Assembly: GCF_022601895.1 (NCBI RefSeq)
Contig: NZ_JAKVIO010000005.1
Span: forward strand, 92,039 to 156,038
Source: Sphingomonas sp. LaA6.9
Lineage (GTDB): Bacteria > Pseudomonadota > Alphaproteobacteria > Sphingomonadales > Sphingomonadaceae
DNA: 64,000 nt
Direction of reading: 5' to 3'
The translations under genes and the position numbers were made by a program. Numbering within the stretch: the stretch's first letter is position 1; each line of letters opens with the position of its first letter. Shown one piece after another: positions 8,211-17,554 of the stretch. Under the pieces are notes generated by a model, which ran no database searches, had not been told where the DNA came from, and was given only the letters and a program-made list of their open reading frames with translations.

Positions 8211-11200
8211 TCAGAAGCGGATGGAAGTGCCGGCGGTGATGGAGGAGCGCTGGGTGTTCTCGAACTCGCCGGTATAGCCGAGGTAAAACTGGACCTTCGC
8301 GCTGACATCAAGGCCGAGGCCGACCCCGAAGCGGCCGACGGTCCGGTCGCGCTCGACGCCGTGGACCACAATCGGGGCGCCGGGCGCGCCGGCATAGGTT
8401 CCCGACACGAGGATCTCGCCATCGTTCAGCTGCCGACGCACGCCCAGTTCGGCATAGGGCGTCACGCCCATGCCGCCGACCTGCGCCGTCCCCGACACCG
8501 CCACGCCAACATCGCCGAACCAGGCGCTGGCACGGTCGCTGCCGACCGCGAGCGCGAAATCGCCCGCGCCATGCTCGACCACCGCGCCGCGGCTGGTGCG
8601 CACATAGCTGAGCCCGGCCCTGGGAGTGACGTCGATCCCGCCAAGCGCGACCGAATAGTCGACGCTCATGTCGGCTACCCAGCTCTTGAGGTCATAGTCG
8701 CTCGCCGCCGCGGTCGAGGAGACCGCGAGCTGGCGCCGCGTCTCGGCATCGAGGTCGCTGTAAGAGACCATCGCGTGAACCCCGAACCCGCCGATCGCTG
8801 CATCGGCGAATACGCCGCCGATGAAGCCCTTGCCTTTGGTGGCTGCATCCAGCGCGGCGAGCGCCTGGTCGGTGTCGCTGCGTCCGATGAACGCGCCCAC
8901 ATGGGCCTGACCCTCGCCCATACCGTATCCGACACCGCCCAGGAAGCCGTTGGTCTGCAGGTCGGCGCGGCTCGCTCCGGTATCCGCCTGCCCGCGAATA
9001 TCGCTGTCGCCGGTCAGCCCCTGCGCAAAGCCGTAGAGGCCGTCAGCTTTTGGTACGGTCATCCGCAATGCACGGCTGGCATCGACCAGCTGCAGCCCGT
9101 TCTCGACCCCCAGCTGCATCGCCGAGCCATAAGCCTCGGGAGTGAGTTGCGCGAAGGCATGCTGGTTGATTGTTCCGTCGGCGGCGGTGAGCGTGTTGAG
9201 CGCTGCGGTATAGGCCTGCACCCCATAGCTGTCGCGCAGCACCTGGTTCGAATAGCTGACGCTCGCCTGGACGTTGGTCGGATAGGCGTCGCTGTTGTTG
9301 AACTCGCTGCGGATCTGGATGCGGTTGCCGTTCTGGACAACGAACCCGAATACCGATGCGGACTTGTTGATCGTCGTGAAGCGGCCCGTGATCGCGTCGG
9401 CGACCACGATGTCGAGCACCGAACCCGGCAAATTGCCGAGGGCGCCGGTGATGTCCATCGTCGTGCCGGCGGCAATGGCCAACGTGCCGTTGATGTCGAG
9501 CAGGTCGTTGCCGGCATTCGGCGTCAGCTCGATCAGCAGGTTCGAGCCGGCGCGCATCGTGACGTCGCCATTGACCGTCATCGTCCCCGGCGAGGCCCCC
9601 GGCGAAAGCGTGCCGAGCACGTCGATGTCGGCATTGACGATCCCCGCCGACCCGAAGGTCCCGCCGAGCGCGACGGTGACGAGATCCGCGTTCAGCGTCG
9701 ACCCTGCCTGACCGATCAGGCGGCCACCGGTGACGTTGATGTTGTTCCAGCCCGACGTGCCGGTGAGGCTGACCACACCGCGGCTCACGCCAAGGTTTTC
9801 AAAACCCTCAAACAGGTTGCCCGCGACCTGGACCGGCGCCGCATCGGTGGCGTCGGTGTCGAACACGACGGTGTCGAGATCGGCCCCGCCGTTCACCGTG
9901 CCGCTGATCCCGGTGAGCGAATTGATCACGAGACGATCGGTGCCGGCACCAAGGTCGACGTTGCCGACGATGCTGCCAAACACCTCAAGCGTGTCGGCAT
10001 TGTTTCCGCCCGTGACGTCGGCGGTCAGGGTATTGCCCGCGTCGACGCGCGTCGTTCCGCCGTCGAGGCCGACGCCGCCCGTGAAGGTCGCGTTGCGGTC
10101 GATGCGCAGCACGCCATTGCCCGATGCTTCGAGACGTTCGAAGCCCGTCGCCTGAATCAGGCTGAGCAGGCGCGCCCATTGCGGGCCCTGAACCAGCGCG
10201 AGCGTGTCGTTGCCCGCACCGCCCTCGATCGTTCCGCTGACCTCGGCGCCGTCGCGGATCGTGAAGCGATTGTCGGCGCCGTCGAACACGATGCCGTTGG
10301 CGACGCCAAGCTGCGAATTGGTGCCCAGTTCCAGATCGCCGCCGTTCACGGCAAGGGTGTCAAAACTGTACGAGCCGCCCGTCAGCGCCAGCGTGCCGGT
10401 GCCGTTCGAGACCAGATTTTCGAAGTTGCGGATCTGCGCCGTAATCACGGTGCGCTGATCGGCCGCGCCGGTCTCGATTTCGAGAAGGTCGTCGCCCGCG
10501 CCGCCATCGACGAAGCCCTGCAACGTCGCGCCCGCGGTCAAAGCGAGTTCGTTGTCGGTATCGCCTTCGAACGTGATCGACTGATCAGCGCCGATCGCGC
10601 CCGTGACCGTCAACCGCACGCCGTCAGCGGCGGTGACGCGAACGGTTTCAAACTCGTTCATGCCGCCGATCCGCGAATCGCCACCCAGCGTCAGGTTGAG
10701 GCGGTCGCTATCTGCGCTGCCATCGGCATTTTCGCCGCCCAGCAGGCTGCCCGACAACGTGCCGTCGAGGTTCAAGTAGAGCGTATCATCACCGCCGCCC
10801 AGATCGACGCCGCCTGTCAAAGTCGAGCCGATCGTCACTTCCTGCGCGCTGTCGTCGCCGATGATCGTGCCGATCGAGCCGCCAAGATCTTCGGTGATCG
10901 AGAGATTGGCGCCTTCGAGCAGCTCGAAATTCTCGTAACGCTGTCCGGCCGCAAGCGCGATTTCCAGCGTTCCGGCGCCATAGACGCCGATCGAGTTGAA
11001 GTTGGCGACATTGCCCGGGATCGATCCGTCCTGTCCGCCAAGGCGGAAGATGAACGTGTTGTCGCCGGCACCGCCATCGATCGTGCCCGCGACCACGCCG
11101 CCGTCACGCGCAATATAGCGGTCGTTGCCGGCGCCGAGATCGACACTGCCTTCGATCCGCCCGCGATTGTCGACGGTGTCGTTGCCGCCGCCGAGCGCGA

Positions 11201-14200
11201 CATTGCCCTGCACCGTGCCCTGGACATTCAGCGTGTCGTCGCTCGCCGCCTGGGTCGGGTCGGCGACGTCGCGGCCCATAACATCGGCCGTGAGCGTGCT
11301 GCCCGCATCGACGACAAGGTTGCCGCCTTCCAGCACAACCTCGTCAAAGGCGGCCAGATTCTGGTCGATATGGAACTCGCCCGCACCGAGCACGGCCATC
11401 TGTTCGAAGCCGGTCAGGGTCGACAGGCCAAAGGCGCTCAGACGGCTGATCTGCCCGCCCGCCTGCTGGAAGGCCAGCACGTCGCGGTCGAGGGCGCGTT
11501 CGCCGGCATCGACTGCCCCTGTGATTCGCGAACCAGCGCTCAGCGTCAGGCGGTCATCGAACGCCGCGGTAAAGGTGACGTTCGCGGCCAGATGCGTATT
11601 TGCACCCAGTTCGAGATTGCCGCCCTCGAGAACATTCACCCCGTTCGCGAAGCTGTAATCGCCGCCGGTGAGCGCGAGCGTGCCGTCGCCTTCGACGTCG
11701 AGCGTCTCGAAGCCGTTGATCTGCGCCGAGACCAGAGTGCGGCTGTCGGGCGCGTCGGTGGCGACCGTCATCCGGTCGCTGCCCGCGCCGCCATTGACGG
11801 TGCCGCCGAACGCCGCGCCCGACGCGATCACCAGGTGATTGTCGCCCGCGCCGAAGTTGAGCGTCTGGCCCGCGGCAAAATCGCCATCGATGATGAGCTG
11901 CGCGGTGCCGTCGACGTTGATCGTTTCAAAGCCCGATGCGCCGTTGCCGAACGTCGTCGTGCCGATGATGTTGAGGTTGAGCGTATCATTGTCGAGGCCG
12001 TTGGCGTCCTCGCCGCCGTCGAGCACGCTGCTGAGCACGCCTTCGAACCCGTTCATCGTCAGCGTGTCGTTCCCGCCGCCGAGCGACACGCCGCCGGTCA
12101 GGTCGCCGGTGATCGTGACATTCTGGTCCGTCGCGTCGCCGGTGATGCGCCCCACCGTAACGCCATTGGCAATGGTCAGATCGAGATCGGCGCCGTTGAT
12201 TAGCGCAATCGCGTCGTAACTCTGACCGAGCGCGAGCGTCAGGCGGTGATCGCCTGACACCTGGATTGTTTCGAAATTGACGGCATTGTTGACGATAGCG
12301 GGGACCGCATTCATGTCCTGCGTCAGTTCGAAGCCGATGATGTCGTTGTCGAGACCATTGGCGTCTTCGCCGCCGTCGACGATCCCGCCGATCGTGCTGC
12401 CGCTGCCGAGCAGAAGCGTGTCGTTACCGCCGTCGAGTTCGAGATCGGTGCCGATACTGCCGCTATCGCCCATCTCGACGCGATCGTCGCCGCCGCCCAT
12501 CCGAACGGCGTCGTTGATCGTTCCGTCGACGATTAGCCGTTCGGCTTCGTCCGAGCCGTTGAAGGTGCGGTCGCCGGTCGTGCGGACGGTTGCGCCCTGC
12601 TGGACGCGAAGCGTAACGCCGCGAATATCGAGCATCACGGCATCGAACGAGCCGAGGATGTTGACGATGCCGCTGCCGTTGACCTCGCGGACGATATTTT
12701 CGAAACCGCTATAGCGGTTACCGTCGATCGTCTGGTTGGCGACCGACAAATCGACCGCAATCGTGTCCTCATCGCCCAGCCCGCCGACGACGTTGCCGGT
12801 GATCGTGCCGCCGGAAAGAAACACGGTGTCGTCACCGTCGCCGAGCCGCAAATCGCCCTCGAGCCGCGAGGTGCCGCGCGCCTCGAACCGGTCGTTCGAT
12901 GAACCAAGATCGACATTGCCCTGAATCAGGCCCGCCCCCTCGTTGACGATCAGGTCGCGCGTGCCATCGGTGTGGATCGCACTGGCGACGGTGCCGGCGA
13001 AGAAGGTGTTGTCGCCCGCGCGCAATGACGTGGCGGTCGTATCGGCGCCGCTTCCGATGACGCGGCCGCTGTTCGTGAAGGTGAAGGTCGAACTGCCGAT
13101 GCCATCGACCGCCACCGCAACCGAACGCGCCTGCGTCGCCGAAATGACGCCGTTCGCGCCGTTGGTGATGGTCGCCGTGCCGCCGGTATTCAGGTTCACC
13201 GCCATGCCCGCGCTGAGCGACACGTTCCCGGCGACATCGAAGCCAGCCCCGGTCGATTCGATTGTACCCGTGTTCGTCAAAGTCGTCTGCGGAGCGGTGA
13301 GCCCCAAACCGAAGCTACCTGCCCCAAGGCCACGAAGCACGCCTGAATTGGTCGCCGACAGCATCGCTCCGCGGAACGCCAATCCGTAATCGCGGCCTTC
13401 GATCAGGCCGCTGTTGTCGACGTTGCCTTGGCCGCGCTGACCCAATCTGACATCAGCGCCCGACTCGTCGCCGATGATCCGCCCCGAATTGGTGAAGTTG
13501 AGGTTGCCGCCCAAGCTCGTGGAGGTGCCCCGGACTTCCAGATCCAATCCACGCCCTTGCAGACTCTGGATCGTACCGCTGTTGTCGAAGACGAACGCCT
13601 CGGGCTTGTCATCGGCGACAATCGTAACTGCTTCGTCAAAACTTGCAGTGGTAAACGTGCCCCGGTTGGTGAAAGACGCGATGCCATCGCCATCGGAATG
13701 GAACGCCTTGGAATCGCCGACGCTCACCACCGCGCCAATATCGTTGATGAAATCCAGCGCGGTTGCCGCATCATGGATGGCGATCCCGATGCTGCTTCCA
13801 AGCGTGATGTCCGCCTGGTTCACGACGGTGCCATTGCCCAGCACGGTCAAGCCGTTCGCCAGAACCTCGTTGCTGGTGAAGGTTGCGGTTACGTCTGCGC
13901 CAAACGCCTCGATACTATGCCGTTCGAAACCGATCGTCTGCGCCGTCCCAAGCACATTCGACGCGGTATAGGTGCCGTTGGCCGACAGCGAACGCCCGTA
14001 GGCGTCATGCTCGCCGATGCCGCCATCGATCTGACCGGTGACCGTGCCTGCTCCAGCCGTCAGAAATACGTCCGCCTGCCGCGCCTGAGTGTTGAAAATC
14101 GTGCTTCCGCCCAGCGTAACGTCGCCGTTGATCGTCCCGGCGTTGACGATGACGTCGACCCCGTCGCCACCTTCATAGGCGGTCGTGTAGCCGAGGTTGT

Positions 14201-15359
14201 CGCCGTTGGTGTTGGTGATGATGCCTTGGACAGTGCCATTCGCATTGTTGCGCAAAGTCGACGGCCCGTTCACACTGCGGGAGGTTATCGCGGCGTAGGT
14301 TTCGGCCTGACCGACTGCCTTGTCGCTTTGAATCAGGCCGTCGTTGATGACCGTCCCGCCGAGGCCTTCGACCACCACGGCATTTCCGTGCATTGCGATG
14401 CGGCCAAAGCTGGTGGCGCTGGTGCGCGCATTGTGGAACGTGCCTTCGCCGGTCACCAACACACCGGTTGCGACCTCGTCGGGGGTCGATCCTGGCCCCC
14501 CGACATCGCCTTGCTCGACGATATTGCCGTAATTGGTAACGCGCCCGTCGCGAGCCAACCAGACGAGGGTGGCATCCTGGACGTCAAGCGACGTGCTGTC
14601 CTTTGCCCGCAGCTCGGACAATGCGTCGATCGTGACCTCTTGATCCGTTGTATAAAGTGCAATGCCGCGACGAACATCGATTCGCGCGCCGATCATGTTG
14701 AATATGCCGGCGCCTGTTATATCGACGTGAACATCCGCATCATTTCCGTTGATCGAACCGCGAAGATTCAGCGTCAACCGACCCTGTTCGCCGTAAACGT
14801 CGCGCGCGGTGCTGCCTTGCTCGACATAGATCGCCGGCGTAGAGCCGATGGGCGCGTGCGAGGCGTTCAGGTTTATCGTGCCGTTACCGCCGAGGCGCAG
14901 CGTCTGGTCATATGTCGTCCCGTCGGCGACATTCAAGGTCAGCTCGGAATCTGCGCCGTAAGCTTCATAAACAAGGCCGCCATTGAATCCTGGAACCGAA
15001 ATATCATCCGCAAGCAGCGTTCGCGTTCGCGTTTCTGACGACGCGAGCCAGAGGGTATCCACGCCTCCGGCTACTCCGCCTATCCCTGTCGAGATCGAAC
15101 CGACGTCGATCTGTCCCGCGGCATTCACGCGGTCGATGTCGACGATCAGCCGGTCGGAGGCCGCCGTCATTTCGATCGCCGTTGTGGGGTCGCGGTCTTC
15201 GCGCGCATGGATAAAGACTGCACTGTTGTCCTGAGCGTGCGCCACCATTGGAAGAGCGATCGACAGCGTTGCCGCGCCGGCGAGGAACGCGGTCCGCCGA
15301 CGCGCCAGGCGACCCTTGCTGATCGAACGGGAAGAACTGCGCGCGGGTACGAATTTCAT
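8211..15359 (-). CDS. Giant autotransporter (type V secretion) with repeat-rich passenger
   Basis: A 2,382-residue surface protein. The ATG at 15359 is chosen because GAGG lies 9 nt upstream; earlier in-frame starts have no usable site. A long signal peptide (basic n-region, then FLAGAATLSIALPMVAHA) ends near Ala42. The passenger (about 43-2100) consists of beta-helix-like glycine/asparagine/aspartate repeats, including many GGxGxD and GGGNDT turns resembling calcium-binding RTX nonapeptides. A pair of long internal repeats covers about residues 971-1799. The last about 270 residues form the autotransporter beta-barrel, starting LYGFAQGL and ending in the canonical C-terminal Phe (TAGTSIRF). 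The passenger is expected to be threaded to the cell surface. No protease or lipase motif was recognised, so adhesion or matrix function is the likeliest. Confidence 0.9.
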   Translation of the reverse strand: MKFVPARSSSRSISKGRLARRRTAFLAGAATLSIALPMVAHAQDNSAVFIHAREDRDPTTAIEMTAASDRLIVDIDRVNAAGQIDVGSISTGIGGVAGGVDTLWLASSETRTRTLLADDISVPGFNGGLVYEAYGADSELTLNVADGTTYDQTLRLGGNGTINLNASHAPIGSTPAIYVEQGSTARDVYGEQGRLTLNLRGSINGNDADVHVDITGAGIFNMIGARIDVRRGIALYTTDQEVTIDALSELRAKDSTSLDVQDATLVWLARDGRVTNYGNIVEQGDVGGPGSTPDEVATGVLVTGEGTFHNARTSATSFGRIAMHGNAVVVEGLGGTVINDGLIQSDKAVGQAETYAAITSRSVNGPSTLRNNANGTVQGIITNTNGDNLGYTTAYEGGDGVDVIVNAGTINGDVTLGGSTIFNTQARQADVFLTAGAGTVTGQIDGGIGEHDAYGRSLSANGTYTASNVLGTAQTIGFERHSIEAFGADVTATFTSNEVLANGLTVLGNGTVVNQADITLGSSIGIAIHDAATALDFINDIGAVVSVGDSKAFHSDGDGIASFTNRGTFTTASFDEAVTIVADDKPEAFVFDNSGTIQSLQGRGLDLEVRGTSTSLGGNLNFTNSGRIIGDESGADVRLGQRGQGNVDNSGLIEGRDYGLAFRGAMLSATNSGVLRGLGAGSFGLGLTAPQTTLTNTGTIESTGAGFDVAGNVSLSAGMAVNLNTGGTATITNGANGVISATQARSVAVAVDGIGSSTFTFTNSGRVIGSGADTTATSLRAGDNTFFAGTVASAIHTDGTRDLIVNEGAGLIQGNVDLGSSNDRFEARGTSRLEGDLRLGDGDDTVFLSGGTITGNVVGGLGDEDTIAVDLSVANQTIDGNRYSGFENIVREVNGSGIVNILGSFDAVMLDIRGVTLRVQQGATVRTTGDRTFNGSDEAERLIVDGTINDAVRMGGGDDRVEMGDSGSIGTDLELDGGNDTLLLGSGSTIGGIVDGGEDANGLDNDIIGFELTQDMNAVPAIVNNAVNFETIQVSGDHRLTLALGQSYDAIALINGADLDLTIANGVTVGRITGDATDQNVTITGDLTGGVSLGGGNDTLTMNGFEGVLSSVLDGGEDANGLDNDTLNLNIIGTTTFGNGASGFETINVDGTAQLIIDGDFAAGQTLNFGAGDNHLVIASGAAFGGTVNGGAGSDRMTVATDAPDSRTLVSAQINGFETLDVEGDGTLALTGGDYSFANGVNVLEGGNLELGANTHLAANVTFTAAFDDRLTLSAGSRITGAVDAGERALDRDVLAFQQAGGQISRLSAFGLSTLTGFEQMAVLGAGEFHIDQNLAAFDEVVLEGGNLVVDAGSTLTADVMGRDVADPTQAASDDTLNVQGTVQGNVALGGGNDTVDNRGRIEGSVDLGAGNDRYIARDGGVVAGTIDGGAGDNTFIFRLGGQDGSIPGNVANFNSIGVYGAGTLEIALAAGQRYENFELLEGANLSITEDLGGSIGTIIGDDSAQEVTIGSTLTGGVDLGGGDDTLYLNLDGTLSGSLLGGENADGSADSDRLNLTLGGDSRIGGMNEFETVRVTAADGVRLTVTGAIGADQSITFEGDTDNELALTAGATLQGFVDGGAGDDLLEIETGAADQRTVITAQIRNFENLVSNGTGTLALTGGSYSFDTLAVNGGDLELGTNSQLGVANGIVFDGADNRFTIRDGAEVSGTIEGGAGNDTLALVQGPQWARLLSLIQATGFERLEASGNGVLRIDRNATFTGGVGLDGGTTRVDAGNTLTADVTGGNNADTLEVFGSIVGNVDLGAGTDRLVINSLTGISGTVNGGADLDTVVFDTDATDAAPVQVAGNLFEGFENLGVSRGVVSLTGTSGWNNINVTGGRLIGQAGSTLNADLVTVALGGTFGSAGIVNADIDVLGTLSPGASPGTMTVNGDVTMRAGSNLLIELTPNAGNDLLDINGTLAIAAGTTMDITGALGNLPGSVLDIVVADAITGRFTTINKSASVFGFVVQNGNRIQIRSEFNNSDAYPTNVQASVSYSNQVLRDSYGVQAYTAALNTLTAADGTINQHAFAQLTPEAYGSAMQLGVENGLQLVDASRALRMTVPKADGLYGFAQGLTGDSDIRGQADTGASRADLQTNGFLGGVGYGMGEGQAHVGAFIGRSDTDQALAALDAATKGKGFIGGVFADAAIGGFGVHAMVSYSDLDAETRRQLAVSSTAAASDYDLKSWVADMSVDYSVALGGIDVTPRAGLSYVRTSRGAVVEHGAGDFALAVGSDRASAWFGDVGVAVSGTAQVGGMGVTPYAELGVRRQLNDGEILVSGTYAGAPGAPIVVHGVERDRTVGRFGVGLGLDVSAKVQFYLGYTGEFENTQRSSITAGTSIRF
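9962..11146 (-). repeat. Autotransporter long internal repeat, copy B
   Basis: About residues 1405-1799 of the passenger. Successive blocks match copy A in order: DLGAGNDR, GTIDGGAGDN, I-I-G-D-D-S-A-Q-E-V-T, LTGGVDLGGGDDTL, GGENADGSADSDRLNL, FETV, TLALTGGSYSF, LELGTNSQL and VDAGNTLTADV. Boundaries are approximate and were set by eye on the DLGAG-N/T-D-R motif. Confidence 0.65.
11147..12449 (-). repeat. Autotransporter long internal repeat, copy A
   Basis: About residues 971-1404 of the passenger. The same block order as copy B: ELDGGNDTLL, GIVDGGEDANGLDND, I-T-G-D-A-T-D-Q-N-V-T, LTGGVSLGGGNDTL, LDGGEDANGLDNDTLNL, FETI, TLALTGGDYSF, LELGANTHL and VDAGSTLTADV. Matching motifs are offset by about 1.27-1.29 kb, which indicates a tandem duplication of a roughly 1.2-1.3 kb unit. 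Confidence 0.65.
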
Positions 15360-15747
15360 GGTGAACATCCTCAAAATCTCTGTCGCGTCGGAATCCGCCG
15401 CGTGAAGCCAAGGGAAAAGTCACCAAGACGGCGCACCGGATCCCGGTCGCCGGGTCGCATTTCGGACGGGCGGCAGGGATCGGTCTGCGACCAACGAGCG
15501 GAGTTGCGTAGACGAACGAGGCCGGATTCGGGCGAAGCCGATAGGGTCAGGGCGGGCAGACGTGCCCGTGACGCTTCATACTTCGCATTCGCCGCTCCTC
15601 CGTAGGGGGGATCTTCCGGATTCGTCGGCGCAAGAAGGCGCGCGCTCGTCGCGTCAACCGGGATCGCTTGTCTCGAAATCATGGCAGCGTGCGGCCGGAG
15701 GGCTTGAGGAGCGGTGGACCATCCATGAACGAGACGAGGTTTCCCTG
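15360..15747. promoter_or_regulatory. Divergent regulatory region of the autotransporter
   Basis: About 390 bp between the minus-strand autotransporter and the plus-strand DUF3168-like gene. Open frames here are short and lack recognisable protein features. It must hold the autotransporter promoter and is the natural place for a binding site of the island's LytTR regulator. No clear LytTR direct-repeat operator was identified by eye. Confidence 0.5.
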
Positions 15748-16167
15748 GTGTCCGCCCCCGCTTCCTCACAGACGATCGTCGAGAGCGCGCGCGCACTCAA
15801 AAATGCCGCGGTCGCTTCGCTATGGCTGCGAGGTTTGCCGGTACGCGAGGCGGATGGCCGCGAAGACCCTGGATATGATGCCACGCCCTATGTGACTCTG
15901 GTCATGCGCGAAGAATGCGGCTGCGGCCGTTCGCTCGATCATCACGAATTCATCCTGTCGATGCATGTGCGCGGGGTCAGCTGCAAACCGAGGGAGATCA
16001 TGCGACTGACCGAAGAGGCGGAACGCGCCGCGCTCACCGTCGGGACGCATCTCGATCAATGGCAGATCCTTCAGATTTCGGCGGAGCGGACGCGGATCAT
16101 GAGACAGGTCGGTGGGGTGTGGACGGGGTGCCTGAGCGTCCGCGCGCTATTGGCCAGAAAGGATTGA
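15748..16167 (+). CDS. DUF3168-like (phage tail completion) protein
   Basis: A 139-residue protein from a GTG at 15748 with GAGG 8 nt upstream. A longer in-frame ATG start adds about 62 residues of unlike composition. The order TIVESARALKNAAVASL, then T-P-Y-V-T-L, then the H-E-F-I-L-S-M-H-V strand, a helix with MRLTEEAERAAL, and I-S-A-E-R-T-R-I-M-R-Q-V-G-G-V-W-T-G-C-L-S-V-R-A resembles DUF3168 tail-completion proteins of phages and gene transfer agents. Those end with an SxRTxRDPDGxxxxGxxxFRA-like strand. No other phage structural gene is nearby, so it is a stray phage gene or a repurposed one. The similarity is by eye. Confidence 0.5.
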   Translation: MSAPASSQTIVESARALKNAAVASLWLRGLPVREADGREDPGYDATPYVTLVMREECGCGRSLDHHEFILSMHVRGVSCKPREIMRLTEEAERAALTVGTHLDQWQILQISAERTRIMRQVGGVWTGCLSVRALLARKD

Positions 16168-16349
16168 GTCCGGTGTGGTCGGCGGACTGTAGCGAGGCTC
16201 TCGGCAATGCTGGCCCTGGCCGATCATGACCGCCTGCCGTGCCGACGCGCACGCCAGCACGTTCCAGGTTGCGCTGGAAATGCCGCCGACCTACGATTCA
16301 GCCGCTGCGGCCAATCGCCACGCTACTCCCCTCGCTGCATAGGCCGCCC

Positions 16350-17105
16350 ATGACACCGCTCCGCCTTTTCCTCGTCGACGATGAACATTCCGCAATTCGC
16401 CGTCTGGAGCGCGCGATCGAGGGCATTGAGGATGTCGCGATCGTAGGTATTGCGAATGATGGCGAAGAGGCGTTCGAGAAATTGCGCTCCGCCAACGCCG
16501 ACGTGGTCTTCCTGGATATCGAGATGCCACGGCTGAACGGAGTCGAACTCGCGCGCCGGCTGCGGCAATGCGCGACGGCGCAGATCATCTTTGTTACGGC
16601 GCTCAGCGAATGGGCAGTCGAGGCGTTCACGCTGGAAGCCGCCGACTATGTCCTGAAACCCGTGCAGAACGATAGGATCGTCGAAGCGATTGCCCGTGCT
16701 CGCCGTCGCTTGGCGGAAGCGGGCGTTGCACACGAAAAGAGCGCGCCAGAATTTCCCCCGAGCATCGCCGAACCCGAGAAGGCCATCTGGATACCCAAGG
16801 GTATCAGCAAGGTGCGCGTCTTTATCGACGACATCGTCAGGGTCGAGGCAAGCAAGGATTACGCGCTGATCTATACGTCGAACAACACCTTCATCTTGCG
16901 TTCGACCATGAAGCAGCTTTCGGAACGCTTCGATCGCACCGACTTGATCCGGGTGCATCGCTCGGCGTTCCTCAATCTGAAGCTGGTGCTCAAGGCGGAA
17001 TATGCCGGACGGAGGCTGGCCAGGCTCCATACCGAAGACGGCGCCGTGGTCGAAGTCTCGACACGCTATGCGCGCCATGTCGAGGCGTTGATCGGCGCCC
17101 GTTGA
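16350..17105 (+). CDS. LytTR-family response regulator
   Basis: A 251-residue DNA-binding regulator. The ATG at 16350 begins directly at the receiver domain. Receiver residues are present: acidic pair Asp10/Asp11, phospho-acceptor Asp56 in VFLDIEMP, the conserved T-A after the fourth strand (FVTALSEWAVEAF) and Lys in LKPV. The C-terminal half is a LytTR domain with the typical K-D-Y-A-L-I-Y strand, L-R-S-T-M-K-Q-L and I-R-V-H-R-S-A-F-L-N. It is the only regulator in the island. By family logic its kinase partner is the LytS-type protein at 5430-6596, about 9.8 kb away on the other strand. The likely target is the autotransporter promoter. Partner and target are inference. Confidence 0.88.
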   Translation: MTPLRLFLVDDEHSAIRRLERAIEGIEDVAIVGIANDGEEAFEKLRSANADVVFLDIEMPRLNGVELARRLRQCATAQIIFVTALSEWAVEAFTLEAADYVLKPVQNDRIVEAIARARRRLAEAGVAHEKSAPEFPPSIAEPEKAIWIPKGISKVRVFIDDIVRVEASKDYALIYTSNNTFILRSTMKQLSERFDRTDLIRVHRSAFLNLKLVLKAEYAGRRLARLHTEDGAVVEVSTRYARHVEALIGAR

Positions 17106-17165
17106 TCGATCGCGCGCCCGTTGCCGCTTCCCAAACGCAATTGTCTCGACACACCCCGACTTCAG

Positions 17166-17404
17166 TCAGGAAACCCAGACCATAGAGGTCATCGACTTTT
17201 TCGCAGCCCATGCCGCGGAGAGCCAGGCAATTGTCGCCGGCGGGCCCAAGGCAGCGTGCGCCATTTGCCTTCGAAGCGATAGTTCATCCGCCAGCAGCGC
17301 CCGCCCTGAGGCGTCACGAGCAGGTGGAGGCCGTGGCCGTCCGCCAACTTTTGTTGCCTGCCGCGGGGTTTCGCTTTTGCCACTGCCATGGAAGAAAGCG
17401 CCAT
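17166..17404 (-). pseudogene. Tyrosine integrase remnant (N-terminal Arm-DNA-binding domain)
   Basis: From the ATG at 17404 (GGGAG upstream) the frame reads M-A-L-S-S-M-A-V-A-K-A-K-P, then K-L-A-D-G-H-G-L-H-L-L-V-T-P, then W-R-M-N-Y-R-F-E-G-K-W-R-T-L. This is the DUF4102/Arm domain at the start of P4-type tRNA integrases. The expected A-L-G-x-x-P-x-I continuation appears in another frame (ALGPPATIAWLSAAWAAKKSM), so a frameshift is present. The gene stops before any catalytic domain. It reads away from the 3' end of tRNA-Leu, the usual place for such an integrase. Non-functional. Confidence 0.8.
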
Positions 17405-17434
17405 GAAGGTATCTCCCGAGGGCACATGTGCCCG

Positions 17435-17458
17435 ATACCCTCAAATATACCCTCAGAT
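17435..17458. repeat. Tandem 12-bp arm-type repeat
   Basis: ATACCCTCAAAT is followed directly by ATACCCTCAGAT, lying between the integrase start and the tRNA-Leu end. One copy recurs at 4736-4747 near the distal att repeat. Position and spacing fit integrase arm-binding sites. Confidence 0.5.
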
Positions 17459-17554
17459 ACCCCAGATACCCAGGCACGGCCCCGGAAACGGGTGGACGTA
17501 AGACGCGAAAAAAACCGCTGTTTTCAGAGATTTTTCGACCTGTGTGGATGTCCG

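Noticed and set aside
8361..12203. A very long open frame on the plus strand, antisense to the autotransporter
   Set aside because: It is a mirror of the GC-rich repeat coding strand. The product is an Arg/Asp/Ala-rich chance sequence without domains, and the autotransporter strand has the signal peptide, repeats and barrel.
15562..15747. Upstream extension of the DUF3168-like gene to an ATG at 15562
   Set aside because: The added 62 residues are low-complexity and overlap the regulatory region. GTG 15748 has a good ribosome-binding site.
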